Source: JAKPUX01 sp964436305
GTDB taxonomy: Bacteria; Zhuqueibacterota; Zhuqueibacteria; Residuimicrobiales; Residuimicrobiaceae
NCBI GenBank assembly: GCA_964436305.1
Contig: CAYTCI010000006.1
Location: 1-64,000 of the forward strand
Reading direction: 5' to 3'
Length of the DNA stretch: 64,000 nucleotides
Of the stretch, positions 26,649-35,664 are shown piece by piece. Below the pieces are notes generated by a model. That model saw only the letters and a list, made by a program, of their open reading frames with translations. It was not told the origin of the DNA and made no database searches. Made by a program: the position numbers and the translations under genes. Numbering within the stretch: the stretch's first letter is position 1; every line of letters begins with the position of its first letter.

Positions 26649-27527
26649 ATGCCCGACCTGTTGCTGACCGGCGCGAGTGGTTTCCTCGGTGGTCATCTTT
26701 ATGCGAAAGCCCAGGCCGATTGGCGGGTTACCGCCATCAGCCACCGCCATCCCCTCCCCGGCGCCCTGACCCTCGACCTCTGCGATGTGGATGCCTGCAT
26801 GGCCCTGGTCCGCTCGTTGCGGCCGCGGGTGATCCTGCATGCGGCCGCCAACTCCAACCTGGACGCCTGCGAGCGCGATCCCGCTGCGGCGCGGGCGATC
26901 AACACCAGCGCCGTCGGCCATCTGCTCGCTGCCGCCGGCGAGGTCGGCGCACGCCTGATCCTGGTCTCGAGCGACATGGTTTTCGACGGCCGGCAGGGCT
27001 GCTATAGCGAAGCCTCCGCGGTTCATCCCCTCTCGGTCTATGGTGAGACCAAGGTTGCCGCCGAGGCGTTGGTGCTGCAGGCCGGCGGGGAGCATCTGGT
27101 GGCGCGCGCCGCGCTGATCTACGGTCGCCCGCGCCCCCTTGGCACGTCATTCTCCGAATGGATCGAGCGCCGCCTGCGCGCCGGCGAACCGGTGCCGCTC
27201 TATACCGATCAATTCCGCTCGCCCATCTGGGTCGAAAACCTCGCCGACGCCCTGCTCGAGCTGGCGGCCGCGGAGATCAGTGGTCTGGTGCACCTCGGCG
27301 GTGCCAATCGTATCGACCGCTACCATTTCGCGCGGCAGCTTTGCCGCGCCGCCGGCTATGACCCCGGACTGCTGCAGCCGGTCTCCCTGCACGCCGCGGT
27401 CAGCGACGCGCCGCGGCCCGTGGATGTCTCCCTCGACAGCAGCAAAGCCGCCGCCCTGCTGCATACGCCCCTGCTCGATACGCAAACCGGCCTGATGCAC
27501 ATGATCAAAGGCGATGGCAAATCTTGA
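26649..27527 (+). CDS. RmlD-like SDR sugar-nucleotide reductase/epimerase
   Basis: The 292-residue protein starts at the ATG at 26649, with GGGAGG 4 nt upstream. The Rossmann NAD(P) motif T-G-A-S-G-F-L-G is at the N-terminus and the catalytic Y-x-x-x-K appears in S-V-Y-G-E-T-K. The layout resembles dTDP-4-dehydrorhamnose reductase and related extended SDR enzymes. A second RmlD-like gene lies about 0.7 kb beyond its 3' end on the opposite strand, so the two may act on different sugar nucleotides. The 3' end overlaps the convergent glycosyltransferase gene by 23 nt. Confidence 0.82.
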   Translation: MPDLLLTGASGFLGGHLYAKAQADWRVTAISHRHPLPGALTLDLCDVDACMALVRSLRPRVILHAAANSNLDACERDPAAARAINTSAVGHLLAAAGEVGARLILVSSDMVFDGRQGCYSEASAVHPLSVYGETKVAAEALVLQAGGEHLVARAALIYGRPRPLGTSFSEWIERRLRAGEPVPLYTDQFRSPIWVENLADALLELAAAEISGLVHLGGANRIDRYHFARQLCRAAGYDPGLLQPVSLHAAVSDAPRPVDVSLDSSKAAALLHTPLLDTQTGLMHMIKGDGKS

Positions 27528-28221
27528 GCCATTTGAGCTTCCAGACCATGCCGATCGCCTCGTAGATGATCTTTTTGGACATCTTGGAGGCGCCGGCGGC
27601 GCGGTCGACGAAAACGATCGGGATCTCCTTGATGCGGAACCCCTGCACCCAGGCGCGGAAATTCATCTCGATCTGGAAGGAGTAGCCATCGGAGCGGACA
27701 CGGTCGAGGTCGATGTGCTCGAGGACCTCGCGCCGGAAGCACTTAAAGCCGGCGGTGCAGTCGCGCAGGGGCAAGCCGGTGATGATCCGGGTATAGTAAC
27801 TGGCGAACATGCTCAACAGCAGGCGCCGCAGCGGCCAGTTGACCACATTGACCCCGGTGATATAGCGCGAGCCGATGACGATATCGGCCTCGGCGCTCGC
27901 TTCGAGAAGGCGCTTGAGATCGCGCGGATCGTGTGAAAAATCGGCATCCATCTCGATCACCCGGGCAAAGTCGTGCGTCAGCGCAAAACGGAATCCGGCG
28001 ACGTAGGCGGTGCCGAGCCCCATCTTGCGTTCCCGGCTCAAAAGATGGAGCCGCGGTTCATGCTCCACCATCGCCCTGACCAGTCCCCCCGTGCCGTCAG
28101 GCGAGCCGTCATCGACGATCAGGATCTCGATCCCGGGGATCTCCTGGGCGAAGATGGCCTGGATGATCGACGCAATATTCTGCTTCTCATTGTAGGTGGG
28201 AATGATCACGAGACTCTTCAA
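27505..28221 (-). CDS. DPM1-like polyprenyl-phosphate mannosyltransferase (GT2)
   Basis: The protein has 238 residues. I chose the TTG at 28221, because GGAGGAG lies exactly 6 nt upstream; an earlier in-frame TTG at 28242 overlaps the preceding stop. GT2 motifs are I-I-P-T-Y-N-E, V-D-D-G-S-P-D-G-T and the metal-binding E-M-D-A-D-F-S-H-D-P. Later come G-S-R-Y-I and D-C-T-A-G-F-K-C-F. These match dolichol/polyprenol-phosphate mannose synthase of the short, non-membrane type. The product would be polyprenyl-P-mannose (or another hexose), a donor for GT-C enzymes such as the DUF2723 protein in the same gene run. Confidence 0.9.
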   Translation of the reverse strand: MKSLVIIPTYNEKQNIASIIQAIFAQEIPGIEILIVDDGSPDGTGGLVRAMVEHEPRLHLLSRERKMGLGTAYVAGFRFALTHDFARVIEMDADFSHDPRDLKRLLEASAEADIVIGSRYITGVNVVNWPLRRLLLSMFASYYTRIITGLPLRDCTAGFKCFRREVLEHIDLDRVRSDGYSFQIEMNFRAWVQGFRIKEIPIVFVDRAAGASKMSKKIIYEAIGMVWKLKWLKICHRL

Positions 28222-28238
28222 GAACAACTCCTCCGACT

Positions 28239-29132
28239 TCAAATTCCCGCGCTCAGCTGCTGTTTCAGTTTCACCAACCCGCCCGTCGCATCACTGAGTT
28301 CCACTCCCAGCTCACGGATCGCTTTTTCCACGATCAGCCCGGAACGCATCGGCCGAGGCGCCTCCTGATGGAGGTCGGCTGTGGTGATCGGCGTGATCAG
28401 GCGCTCATCCAGATCAAAGACGGCCGCGATCTTGCGGGCGAAAGTGTACCGGTCGATGATCTCCGTCCCGGCGACATGGTAGAATCCCTCCGCCTCACGA
28501 TCGACGATCCGCCACAACCCCAGAGCCAGCTCGTCAGCGAGGGTGGTGTTGCCGAACTGGTCGGTGACGATCCGCACCGGCTGGCCCTGGCGCAGGGAAT
28601 TGATCAACCAGGAGACAAAATCGGCCTTGACCTGGCGCGCGTGGCCATAGAGGACCATGGTCCGGGCGACGGCAAAATGGATTTCCGCGCCATGCAGGAC
28701 ATTCTCGGCCGCCAGTTTGGACTTGCCGTAGTAGCCAATCGGCCGGGGCAGATCCTCCTCATGGTAAGGGCCGTGCTGGCCGTCAAAGATGTAATCGGTG
28801 GAGACATGCGCCAGACGACAGTGGTGTTTGCGGCAAGCGAGGGCGAGGTTCTCGACGCCGGTGACGTTGGCGCGCCAGCAGAGTTCCCGCTCCACCTCGG
28901 CACGATTGACATTGGTGTAGGCCGCTGCGTTGAGGATCCAGTCGGGGGCAAAGGCGCGGACGTCCGCCTCCACCTCCTTGCGCGCCCCGAGATCAAGACG
29001 CTGGTAGCGCTCTGGCGGCAAGACGACCGGTGCCTCGCCGAGATCGACGCCGAAAAGTTCGGCCGTCGCGGGTGCCAGATGCGTCAGGCGCTGGCCAAGC
29101 AGCCCGTTGCAGCCGGTGATCAGAATTCTCAT
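28239..29132 (-). CDS. rfbD: dTDP-4-dehydrorhamnose reductase
   Basis: The 297-residue enzyme starts at the ATG at 29132. NADPH-binding T-G-C-N-G-L-L-G-Q, then the family segments A-A-A-Y-T-N-V-N-R-A-E and S-T-D-Y-I-F-D-G, and the catalytic Y-Y-G-K-S-K. In the RmlD family A-Y-T-x-V-D-x-A-E is typical; here Asn replaces Asp. The other rhamnose genes (rmlA, B, C) are not in the window, so use in another deoxysugar pathway is possible. It lies 7 nt after purE and 17 nt before the DPM1-like gene. Confidence 0.85.
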   Translation of the reverse strand: MRILITGCNGLLGQRLTHLAPATAELFGVDLGEAPVVLPPERYQRLDLGARKEVEADVRAFAPDWILNAAAYTNVNRAEVERELCWRANVTGVENLALACRKHHCRLAHVSTDYIFDGQHGPYHEEDLPRPIGYYGKSKLAAENVLHGAEIHFAVARTMVLYGHARQVKADFVSWLINSLRQGQPVRIVTDQFGNTTLADELALGLWRIVDREAEGFYHVAGTEIIDRYTFARKIAAVFDLDERLITPITTADLHQEAPRPMRSGLIVEKAIRELGVELSDATGGLVKLKQQLSAGI

Positions 29133-29139
29133 CTCAGCC

Positions 29140-29598
29140 TCACAGCACACAACCGTTCTTGCGAAACTGCACCAGCTTTTCACGAATCTGCGTATCGCGG
29201 CCAGCGAGCCATTCGGCGACATGGATCGCGGCATTGGCGGCGCCGGCCTTGCCGATCGCCATGGTCGCCACCGGCACACCCCTGGGCATCTGTACCATCG
29301 AGTAGAGGGCATCGACGCCGGCCAGGGCCGATCCGGAGAGCGGGACGCCGATGACCGGCAGCAGGGTATGGCTGGCGACCACCCCCGCCAGATGGGCCGC
29401 CATGCCGGCCCCGGCGATGATGGCGCAGTACCCGCTGGCTTCGGCCGATTTGGCAAACTCGGCGGTCGCATCCGGTGTCCGGTGTGCCGAGAGGACCCGG
29501 CTCTCCCAGGCGATGCCAAAATAGTCGAGGAAGGGATGGGCTGCCGCCATGACCTCCTGATCCGACTCCGATCCCATCATGATCGCTACCTTGTACAT
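29140..29598 (-). CDS. purE: N5-carboxyaminoimidazole ribonucleotide mutase
   Basis: The 152-residue enzyme of purine biosynthesis starts at the ATG at 29598 behind GGGAGGAG. Class I PurE signatures are M-G-S-E-S-D near the N-terminus, S-A-H-R-T-P (the catalytic histidine) and the A-G-A-G-M-A-A-H-L and G-V-P-L-S-G loops. It converts N5-CAIR to CAIR, normally after PurK; no purK is adjacent. It is embedded in a long glycan and housekeeping gene run. Confidence 0.97.
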   Translation of the reverse strand: MYKVAIMMGSESDQEVMAAAHPFLDYFGIAWESRVLSAHRTPDATAEFAKSAEASGYCAIIAGAGMAAHLAGVVASHTLLPVIGVPLSGSALAGVDALYSMVQMPRGVPVATMAIGKAGAANAAIHVAEWLAGRDTQIREKLVQFRKNGCVL

Positions 29599-29618
29599 AG
29601 TCTCCTCCCTGCTGGATT

Positions 29619-30635
29619 TCAGGACTGAGCCGGCTGGGCCGGCCCGGATTGGACACTGCGGCGCTCTTCCCGCCGGAGTGCGAAGAGGATGCCGCCGGGG
29701 ATGCTCGCGAAAATGCCGACCAGGTAGGCGATGAATTCGAAAGCGACGATCTTGGCACCGGGAATCCCGAGCGAGCCGAAAAGGGCGACAGCGCTTTGCT
29801 CGCGCACGCCCAGTCCACCCAACGAGATCGGCAGGCTCGCGACCAGGGCCACCACCGGGATGAAGAGAAAGAAAAAATTGACCCGGACATCGACACCGAG
29901 ACTGCGGGCGGCATAGTAGTGGGTCAGAATCCGCAGGGTCTGCACCAGCAGGGAGAGGGCCAGGAGGTTCAGGAGCAGCAGCTTCCTGCTGCGAAAGCCG
30001 TGCAGGCTGTAGTAAAAGGATTTAACCCGCAGATGCAGCGAGGCCGGCAGCAGCAGCCGGAAGATTCCGGAAAACTTTTTGGCGAAGGGCTCATAAAAGA
30101 GAAAGGCGAGGGCCAGCAGCCAGGCGCCGAAAATGAAGAGGATCGACTCGAGCGCCGAGGCATGGACCATCTCGCGAGCCGCGAGAAAAATCGCAACCAG
30201 CGCCAGCGTCGACATCGCAAAAAAACCAATGAAACGGTCGAAAAATACCGTCGACAGGGCCTCCCGCGTCTCGCCTGTGATCCGCCGGATGTCGAAGACC
30301 CGAAAGGCGTCACCGCCGACATTACCGATGAGAAAATTGTTGAAGAACAAACCCACGTGGTAATAGCCCAGGATCCGCACAAAGGGCAGCCGGATCTGCC
30401 GGCTCACCAGCAGCAGATACCACTGCAGTGCACCGAGCAGGTTGCTGACCACAAAGAATCCCAGCGCCAGCGAGAGGCTGCCCCAGCTCGCCGCGCCGAA
30501 CTGGGCCCGGATGGGGCCCCAGCCAATCCCCCGTAGCAGCAGGTAGACCAGAATGACGCTGACGCCCACCTTGAGCAGGCTGGCAGCCAGGGGCCGCCAG
30601 CCCTGCTCAGACTCTTTCTTGTACTTGACTGCCAC
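29619..30635 (-). CDS. Lysylphosphatidylglycerol-synthase-TM-like (flippase-like) membrane protein
   Basis: The 338-residue protein starts at a GTG at 30635, 11 nt after the DUF2723 stop. About eight transmembrane helices match the UPF0104/AglD/LPG_synthase_TM family, with the F-N-N-F-L-I-G-N-V-G-G-D-A motif after helix 3 and P-I-S-L-G-G-L-G-V-R-E near the C-terminus. Members have been proposed to handle lipid-linked sugars or serve as flippase-like domains; no soluble transferase domain is attached. The position beside polyprenyl-P-sugar enzymes suggests a role in moving or using lipid-linked sugar. Confidence 0.85.
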   Translation of the reverse strand: MAVKYKKESEQGWRPLAASLLKVGVSVILVYLLLRGIGWGPIRAQFGAASWGSLSLALGFFVVSNLLGALQWYLLLVSRQIRLPFVRILGYYHVGLFFNNFLIGNVGGDAFRVFDIRRITGETREALSTVFFDRFIGFFAMSTLALVAIFLAAREMVHASALESILFIFGAWLLALAFLFYEPFAKKFSGIFRLLLPASLHLRVKSFYYSLHGFRSRKLLLLNLLALSLLVQTLRILTHYYAARSLGVDVRVNFFFLFIPVVALVASLPISLGGLGVREQSAVALFGSLGIPGAKIVAFEFIAYLVGIFASIPGGILFALRREERRSVQSGPAQPAQS

Positions 30636-30646
30636 AGGTGCTACCG

Positions 30647-33295
30647 CTACCGTCCACCGGTGATCTGGGCTCGTTCCTGCGCCAGCCGTGTCTCGGCTTC
30701 CTTGTCGTCAGGGTGACGCTTCACCCAATCCGCCAGCAGCTCCGATGCGCGCTGATGGTTGCCGGCACGGCTCAAACTTGCCACCAGGTAGCCATAAACC
30801 ATGGCGTTGTCGGGCTGATCCTTGATGACCGCTTCCGCGCGGCGGATCAGCTCATCGGTCTTGCCCGCCAGATCGTAGATCTGGCCGATGCGCATCGAGA
30901 GCCGGTAATCGGGCACCGGGATCACACTCTCGGGGATGACCTTCTCCATCCGGTCGAGGGTCTCGATCACCTTGGGATTGTTCTGCTGGGTGAGGTACTC
31001 CTGGGCAAGGCGCAAAAAGCCGGCCCGGTAGTTCTGCAGCAGACCGATGACGTTGTCATCGTAGGTAACGCTCTTGTCATCCAGTCCGCGATACTTGAAT
31101 ACCTCAAAGAGATTCTTGTGCAGGCGTTCGCGCGCCAGCACCTCGCCATTCATCGGCACCAGCTTGAAGACCAGCCCGTCCATACGCAGGTAGGGATCGA
31201 GATTGACCTTGTTGTCATCCGATACGGTCACGGCAAAGGTGATCGGCTTGCGCCACTGGTTGGCGTAGATGATGTTGAGGATCATAAAGTCCTGCACCCG
31301 CAGCGCCCGGCCGAAGACCGTGGGCTGAACGTTGACCTCCAGTTCCCTGAGCGGCTCGGCGGCAGCTTGCGAGGCGATGTTGATCTCGCCCAGGACCTCG
31401 TTGCGGGCGTACTCGGGCACGGGGATCTTGAGCTTTTGCGCCTCCCAGGGGATCAGCTGCAGCTGTTCGATCTGGCCGTCGGTCAGGCTGATCGGCACCT
31501 TGGGTTCCTGGTTTTTGAGCTGTTTGATGTACCAGTCGGTATTGAGCAAACTCAGGTTGACCACCCGCACATCGGGGCGGACGTTGTAAACATACTGCAG
31601 AAACCAGAGGGGAAAGGTGTCGTTGTCGCCGTTGGTGAAGAGGATGCTGTTCTTTTCACAGGACTGCAGAATATTGTAGGAATAGTCGGAAGCGACATAG
31701 TTGCCGCTGCGGTCATGGTCATGAAAATTAAAGCTGAGCAGGTTGATCGGCATGGCCAGCACCAGCAGCAGGGCGGCCGCCGCGCTGAGTGTTGTGTAGA
31801 GGGTGTTTTTGCGGTGTTCGCTGCCCGGCTGGGTGATCAGATAGTAGCGTCCCTTGATCCACTCAAAGATCGCCGAGGCGCCAATACCGATCCACAAGGC
31901 AAAGGCGAAGAAGGAGCCGACGAAGACATAATCCCGCTCGCGCGGCTGCGGGTTCTCCTGATTGAGGTAGAGGACGATGGCGACGCCGGTGGCGAGGAAG
32001 AGCAGCATGATGGCAGAGGCGTGATGCCAGTCCTTGCGAAAGTGATAGAACATGCCGACCAGACCGACGAGGAAGGGCAGCATGAAGAGTCCGCGTGTGG
32101 AAAAGTTCTCGGCAACAAAGCCGTCCTGACCCAGGGTATCCCCCTTGCCAATGAACTGCCAGGCAAAATAGCGCAGATACATCTTTTTGATCTGGTAATC
32201 CCAGAGAAAGTCCATCTGCTTGGAGAATTGCCAGGTCTTGTAGTTCTCGCCGGGATGCTCCTGATTGAACTGCCACTCCATCGGCAGTCCGGGGAAGCGG
32301 CGCGGGAAAGTGCCCCAGTCGCCATACTGCTCGCGATTGAGGTAGCGCACCATGCCGGCGGCGGTCTCGGGATCGTTCTCATCGATGACCGGATTGAGGC
32401 CCGAACGGATCATGATCATCGTATAGGTGGAATAGCCGAGCAGCACGAGGAACATGCCGGTGAGCACCAGACCGGCCATGCGCTGGCGGTTGGCGAGGGC
32501 GAACCAGGCGGCGCCCAGGATGAGGAGGTAAAGGAGGACCACCGCCCACATGCCGATTCGGCCTGCGAGGTCCGGGATGAATTTGACGATGCCGGGATAG
32601 ATACCGAAAAAGATGACGGCGGTGATGCCGAGAAAGATCATCAGCTTGGAGGAGGAAGATTTCGTGCTGTTCTTGCGCAGCCAATGGAAATAGACGATCA
32701 TGGCGATGGCGGGCACCGCCAGCACCGCGAGCAGATGGACGCCGAGCGAGAGGCCGATCAGATAGGCAATGAGGAGCAGATAGCGTTCGGCACCGGGATC
32801 ATCGGCTTTCTCCAGCCACACGAGCGCGACATAGATGACCGCGGCGGTCAGCGCCAGCGAAAAGGCATAGACCTCGGCCTCGACACCGTTGAACCAGATG
32901 GCATCGGTAAATGCGAAGGCCAGGGCACCGAGCAGACCGGAAGCGATCAGAATAAAGCCGTCGCCGCCATCCCGGGGTTCGCCCCGCCACAGTTTGATCA
33001 GCCGGACGATGATCAGGTAGGTCAGCAGGATGGTCAAGGCCGTTGCCAGAGCCGACATCACATTGACGCGCAGGCCGATATCCGCAGTCCAGGGGAGCAT
33101 GCTCGCCAGACGGCCGAGGAGGAGGTAAAAAGGCGCTCCGGGGGGATGCGGCACCGCCAGCAGGTGGGAGCAGGCGATGAATTCGCCACAATCCCAGAAG
33201 GAGACCGTTGGGGCGATGGTCCGCAGATAGACCGCCAGGGAGATCAGGAAAGAGGCCGCGGCGGCGATGCGGTGATAGAGCTTGAATTTTGGCAT
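30647..33295 (-). CDS. DUF2723 (TMEM260-like) membrane glycosyltransferase with C-terminal TPR
   Basis: The protein has 882 residues. I chose the ATG at 33295, giving an N-terminal positive segment and helix; the open frame extends 53 codons upstream without support. About a dozen membrane helices carry the family signature S-F-W-D-C-G-E-F and H-P-P-G-A-P-F-Y in the first periplasmic loop. A large soluble part then holds N-G-D-N-D-T-F-P-L-W-F-L-Q, and the C-terminal 90 residues look like TPR helices. DUF2723 includes TMEM260, a protein O-mannosyltransferase, so polyprenyl-P-sugar-dependent O-glycosylation of exported proteins is likely. Confidence 0.9.
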   Translation of the reverse strand: MPKFKLYHRIAAAASFLISLAVYLRTIAPTVSFWDCGEFIACSHLLAVPHPPGAPFYLLLGRLASMLPWTADIGLRVNVMSALATALTILLTYLIIVRLIKLWRGEPRDGGDGFILIASGLLGALAFAFTDAIWFNGVEAEVYAFSLALTAAVIYVALVWLEKADDPGAERYLLLIAYLIGLSLGVHLLAVLAVPAIAMIVYFHWLRKNSTKSSSSKLMIFLGITAVIFFGIYPGIVKFIPDLAGRIGMWAVVLLYLLILGAAWFALANRQRMAGLVLTGMFLVLLGYSTYTMIMIRSGLNPVIDENDPETAAGMVRYLNREQYGDWGTFPRRFPGLPMEWQFNQEHPGENYKTWQFSKQMDFLWDYQIKKMYLRYFAWQFIGKGDTLGQDGFVAENFSTRGLFMLPFLVGLVGMFYHFRKDWHHASAIMLLFLATGVAIVLYLNQENPQPRERDYVFVGSFFAFALWIGIGASAIFEWIKGRYYLITQPGSEHRKNTLYTTLSAAAALLLVLAMPINLLSFNFHDHDRSGNYVASDYSYNILQSCEKNSILFTNGDNDTFPLWFLQYVYNVRPDVRVVNLSLLNTDWYIKQLKNQEPKVPISLTDGQIEQLQLIPWEAQKLKIPVPEYARNEVLGEINIASQAAAEPLRELEVNVQPTVFGRALRVQDFMILNIIYANQWRKPITFAVTVSDDNKVNLDPYLRMDGLVFKLVPMNGEVLARERLHKNLFEVFKYRGLDDKSVTYDDNVIGLLQNYRAGFLRLAQEYLTQQNNPKVIETLDRMEKVIPESVIPVPDYRLSMRIGQIYDLAGKTDELIRRAEAVIKDQPDNAMVYGYLVASLSRAGNHQRASELLADWVKRHPDDKEAETRLAQERAQITGGR

Positions 33296-33339
33296 GACTC
33301 GACTCCGTTTGGTTAGCTCGCTGCAAATGAAAATCAGAA

Positions 33340-34488
33340 TCAGGGGATAGCCTGGGAAAGGCCGGCAGTTGGATGGCCCCGCGACCGGCAAAGTGTCTCC
33401 AGAATCTCGACGGCCTTGCGGGCGGATTGATCCCAGGTGAAGGTGCCGGCCCATTCCCGGGCGGCTGCACCCATGTGTTCACGCAAAGGTTCCTGCTGCA
33501 GCAGCCGGATCAGCGCCGCTGCCAGCTGCTCTACCTCCCCGTAGGGATAGAGCAGACCGGTCTCCCCCGGCCGCACGGAATCGCGCAGCCCCGGCGAGTC
33601 AGCGGCCACCACCGGCACGCCACAGGCATTGGCCTCGATAACCGTCAAACCCCACCCCTCCTTGGGCGAGGGATTGACCGCCACCCAGGAGCGCTGCAGC
33701 CACTGTACCTTCTCTTCATGGCTGACCTGGCCGGCGAACCGGACCGCCTCCGCCAGGCCGAGCTCGGCGGTCAGCGCCTCCAGGGCCGGGCGATGATCGC
33801 CCTCGCCGACAATCACCAGTTGCGCTTGCGGCAGCGCCTGACGAACCCGGGGCAGGGCCCGCAGCAGGTGTTCGACGCTCTTGTACCGTTTCAGCCGCCC
33901 GAGGTGGCAGATCAGCGGCGTCGCACTCCTGGCGCCGCCGGCATGGTAACGCGCCGGATCAACAGCGTTGGGCAGCAGCGCGATCGGCGCCCGGATCCCC
34001 AGACGCTGCAATTCCTGCCGCGTGCTCTCGGAGACCACGGCAAAGGGGGTATCGCGATAAATCCGCACCGCCAGCCGCTCGGCCAGCCAGACGTAGGCGG
34101 CCGGCAAAAAAGAGGTCTGGAGAAAGATACTCTTGCCGAAAAGATGGTGAACGATGGTGAGCAAGGGATCCCGGACGAAGCAGGGGGAGTAGAAGGGGAT
34201 CTTGTTCAGATCATCGATCACGACATCAAATGCCTCTTCCCGGCGCAGGCGCCGGTAGGCGGATGGAACCACATAATTGAAGAGCGGACGCGACCCGCGG
34301 CGGACGATACGTATGCCGTCCAGGCTCTCCTCGCGCGGCGCACCCGCAAAGGACGAGCAAAGCAGGGTGACCGGATGGCCCATGGCGGCGACGCGGCGGA
34401 AGATCTCGTGAAAATGTACCTCCGCCCCCCCGGAAAGGGGGTTGCGGATATCCTGCCAGTTGATCACCAGAATCCGCATGCTGCTCAC
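33340..34488 (-). CDS. GT4-family glycosyltransferase
   Basis: The 382-residue, GT-B-fold retaining glycosyltransferase carries the N-terminal N-P-L-S-G-G-A-E-V-H nucleotide-sugar loop. Its C-terminal domain holds V-N-P-S-P-K-E-G-W-G-L-T-V-I-E-A-N-A, the E-x7-E donor-binding element. The GTG at 34488 overlaps the previous stop as GTGA, a coupled start; an ATG three codons later is also possible. It probably adds a sugar to a lipid-linked or surface glycan, fitting the neighbouring methyltransferase and DUF2723 genes. Donor and acceptor are unknown. Confidence 0.9.
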   Translation of the reverse strand: MSSMRILVINWQDIRNPLSGGAEVHFHEIFRRVAAMGHPVTLLCSSFAGAPREESLDGIRIVRRGSRPLFNYVVPSAYRRLRREEAFDVVIDDLNKIPFYSPCFVRDPLLTIVHHLFGKSIFLQTSFLPAAYVWLAERLAVRIYRDTPFAVVSESTRQELQRLGIRAPIALLPNAVDPARYHAGGARSATPLICHLGRLKRYKSVEHLLRALPRVRQALPQAQLVIVGEGDHRPALEALTAELGLAEAVRFAGQVSHEEKVQWLQRSWVAVNPSPKEGWGLTVIEANACGVPVVAADSPGLRDSVRPGETGLLYPYGEVEQLAAALIRLLQQEPLREHMGAAAREWAGTFTWDQSARKAVEILETLCRSRGHPTAGLSQAIP

Positions 34489-35276
34489 CGGGTGGGTCCG
34501 GCCGGCTTGCGGCCGATCGCGCCGATATCCATCACGGTCAGCAGATGCCAGCGGCGCCGTTTCAGCATTTGGCGCAGCGCCGCCCGCAGCCGCCGCATCA
34601 AGGGCAACGAGGGCGGATAGAGTGGCAGACGCAGATGGACCTTTTTCAGCGCCTCCCGTGTGGCGCGATAGAGAAAGCTGGGCCGCATCCAGTCGCCATA
34701 GTATTCAATCCCTGCAAAACCGGTATCGGCGAAGAGCCGGCCGAGCCGGGAGCGGCTGAATTCGGTCTCCCAGCCGGCGAACCAGCGGTTGCAGCGGATG
34801 AGCAGGTGCTTCACCAGGGTATAGAGATGATAGCGCTGCGGCACATCCGCCAGGGCAGCACCGCCGGGCCGCAGAACGCGCAGGTTCTCGGCGAGGATCC
34901 CTTCGGGGCGGGTGAAATGCTCCAGCAGTCCCTGATGAAAGACCAGATCGAGCGAGCCGGTGCGAAAAGGCAGATGAAAGGCATCACCGCGCACCAGATG
35001 GACCGGCGCGGCGGCGTTGCGCGCCAGTTTTTGCATCACCTGCAGGGCCGGGGTCGAATAATCGAGCATGATGACCCGAGCGCCGCGGCCGGCCAGGGCG
35101 AAACTGTCACGCCCCGACCCCGCACCGACCTCGAGAACCCAGCGGCCGGCCGGATCGCCGAGCTGCAGCAGCTGATCGATCACCCGGCCGGAGTTGGAGT
35201 AAACCTCGCCGATCTCCTCCTTCTCGCTCCAGAACCGGTCCCAGACTTCACGCCGATGCTGTGTGGTCTTCTGCAC
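34485..35276 (-). CDS. SAM-dependent class I methyltransferase
   Basis: The protein has 263 residues. I chose a GTG at 35276 with GGGAG 5 nt upstream, which makes it overlap the DUF1844 gene by 29 nt; the longer open frame is the complement of that gene. Motif I reads V-L-E-V-G-A-G-S-G-R-D-S, followed by an acidic post-I position in M-L-D-Y-S and L-V-F-H-Q-G-L-L-E-H-F later. The C-terminal part has a basic, hydrophobic stretch that may touch the membrane. It lies directly before a GT4 gene, so methylation of a glycan, lipid or quinone-like acceptor is possible. Confidence 0.85.
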   Translation of the reverse strand: MQKTTQHRREVWDRFWSEKEEIGEVYSNSGRVIDQLLQLGDPAGRWVLEVGAGSGRDSFALAGRGARVIMLDYSTPALQVMQKLARNAAAPVHLVRGDAFHLPFRTGSLDLVFHQGLLEHFTRPEGILAENLRVLRPGGAALADVPQRYHLYTLVKHLLIRCNRWFAGWETEFSRSRLGRLFADTGFAGIEYYGDWMRPSFLYRATREALKKVHLRLPLYPPSLPLMRRLRAALRQMLKRRRWHLLTVMDIGAIGRKPAGPTR

Positions 35277-35613
35277 CCTGACTCCCGGTGTTATCGGCGG
35301 GGGCACCCGCCTCGCTCCCGGCTGTGGCGGAACCGGCGCCGGCCTTGTCCTTGTTGACCTCATCGATATAATTGAGCTTGAGCTCACTGATGACATGAGC
35401 GACAAATTTGGCCTCCTCCTCGCCGAGATTGCCGGCGGTCCTGGCCTGGAGCATATCCAGCATATCGATGGAGAGCCGTGCCTGCTCCATGTTGCGCTCG
35501 ATCGCGTCGGTCATGGGATTCTTGAGTTTGCCCATCTGCTGCATCGCCGCCGAATGGAACATCATCACCAGATTAAAAAAAAGTGCGGCATGGTGGTTCG
35601 TCTGTTCATCCAT
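35248..35613 (-). CDS. DUF1844 family protein
   Basis: The 121-residue protein starts at the ATG at 35613. The N-terminal 80 residues (F-F-N-L-V-M-M-F-H-S-A-A-M-Q-Q-M-G-K, then the I-D-M-L-D-M-L-Q helix) match the DUF1844 family. This is a small helical family of unknown function found across many phyla, often near translation or cell-division genes. The C-terminal 30 residues are low complexity (Gly, Ala, Ser). It is 51 nt downstream of recG and overlaps the methyltransferase start. Confidence 0.85.
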   Translation of the reverse strand: MDEQTNHHAALFFNLVMMFHSAAMQQMGKLKNPMTDAIERNMEQARLSIDMLDMLQARTAGNLGEEEAKFVAHVISELKLNYIDEVNKDKAGAGSATAGSEAGAPADNTGSQGAEDHTASA

Positions 35614-35664
35614 CTCTGCACCTCACTGTGACGGGTTAATCCTTGCAAGACCGGCGCCGGGCGC

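Noticed and set aside
30638..33316. An 892-codon plus-strand open frame
   Set aside because: Exact antisense of the DUF2723 gene, whose membrane helices and motifs are clear.
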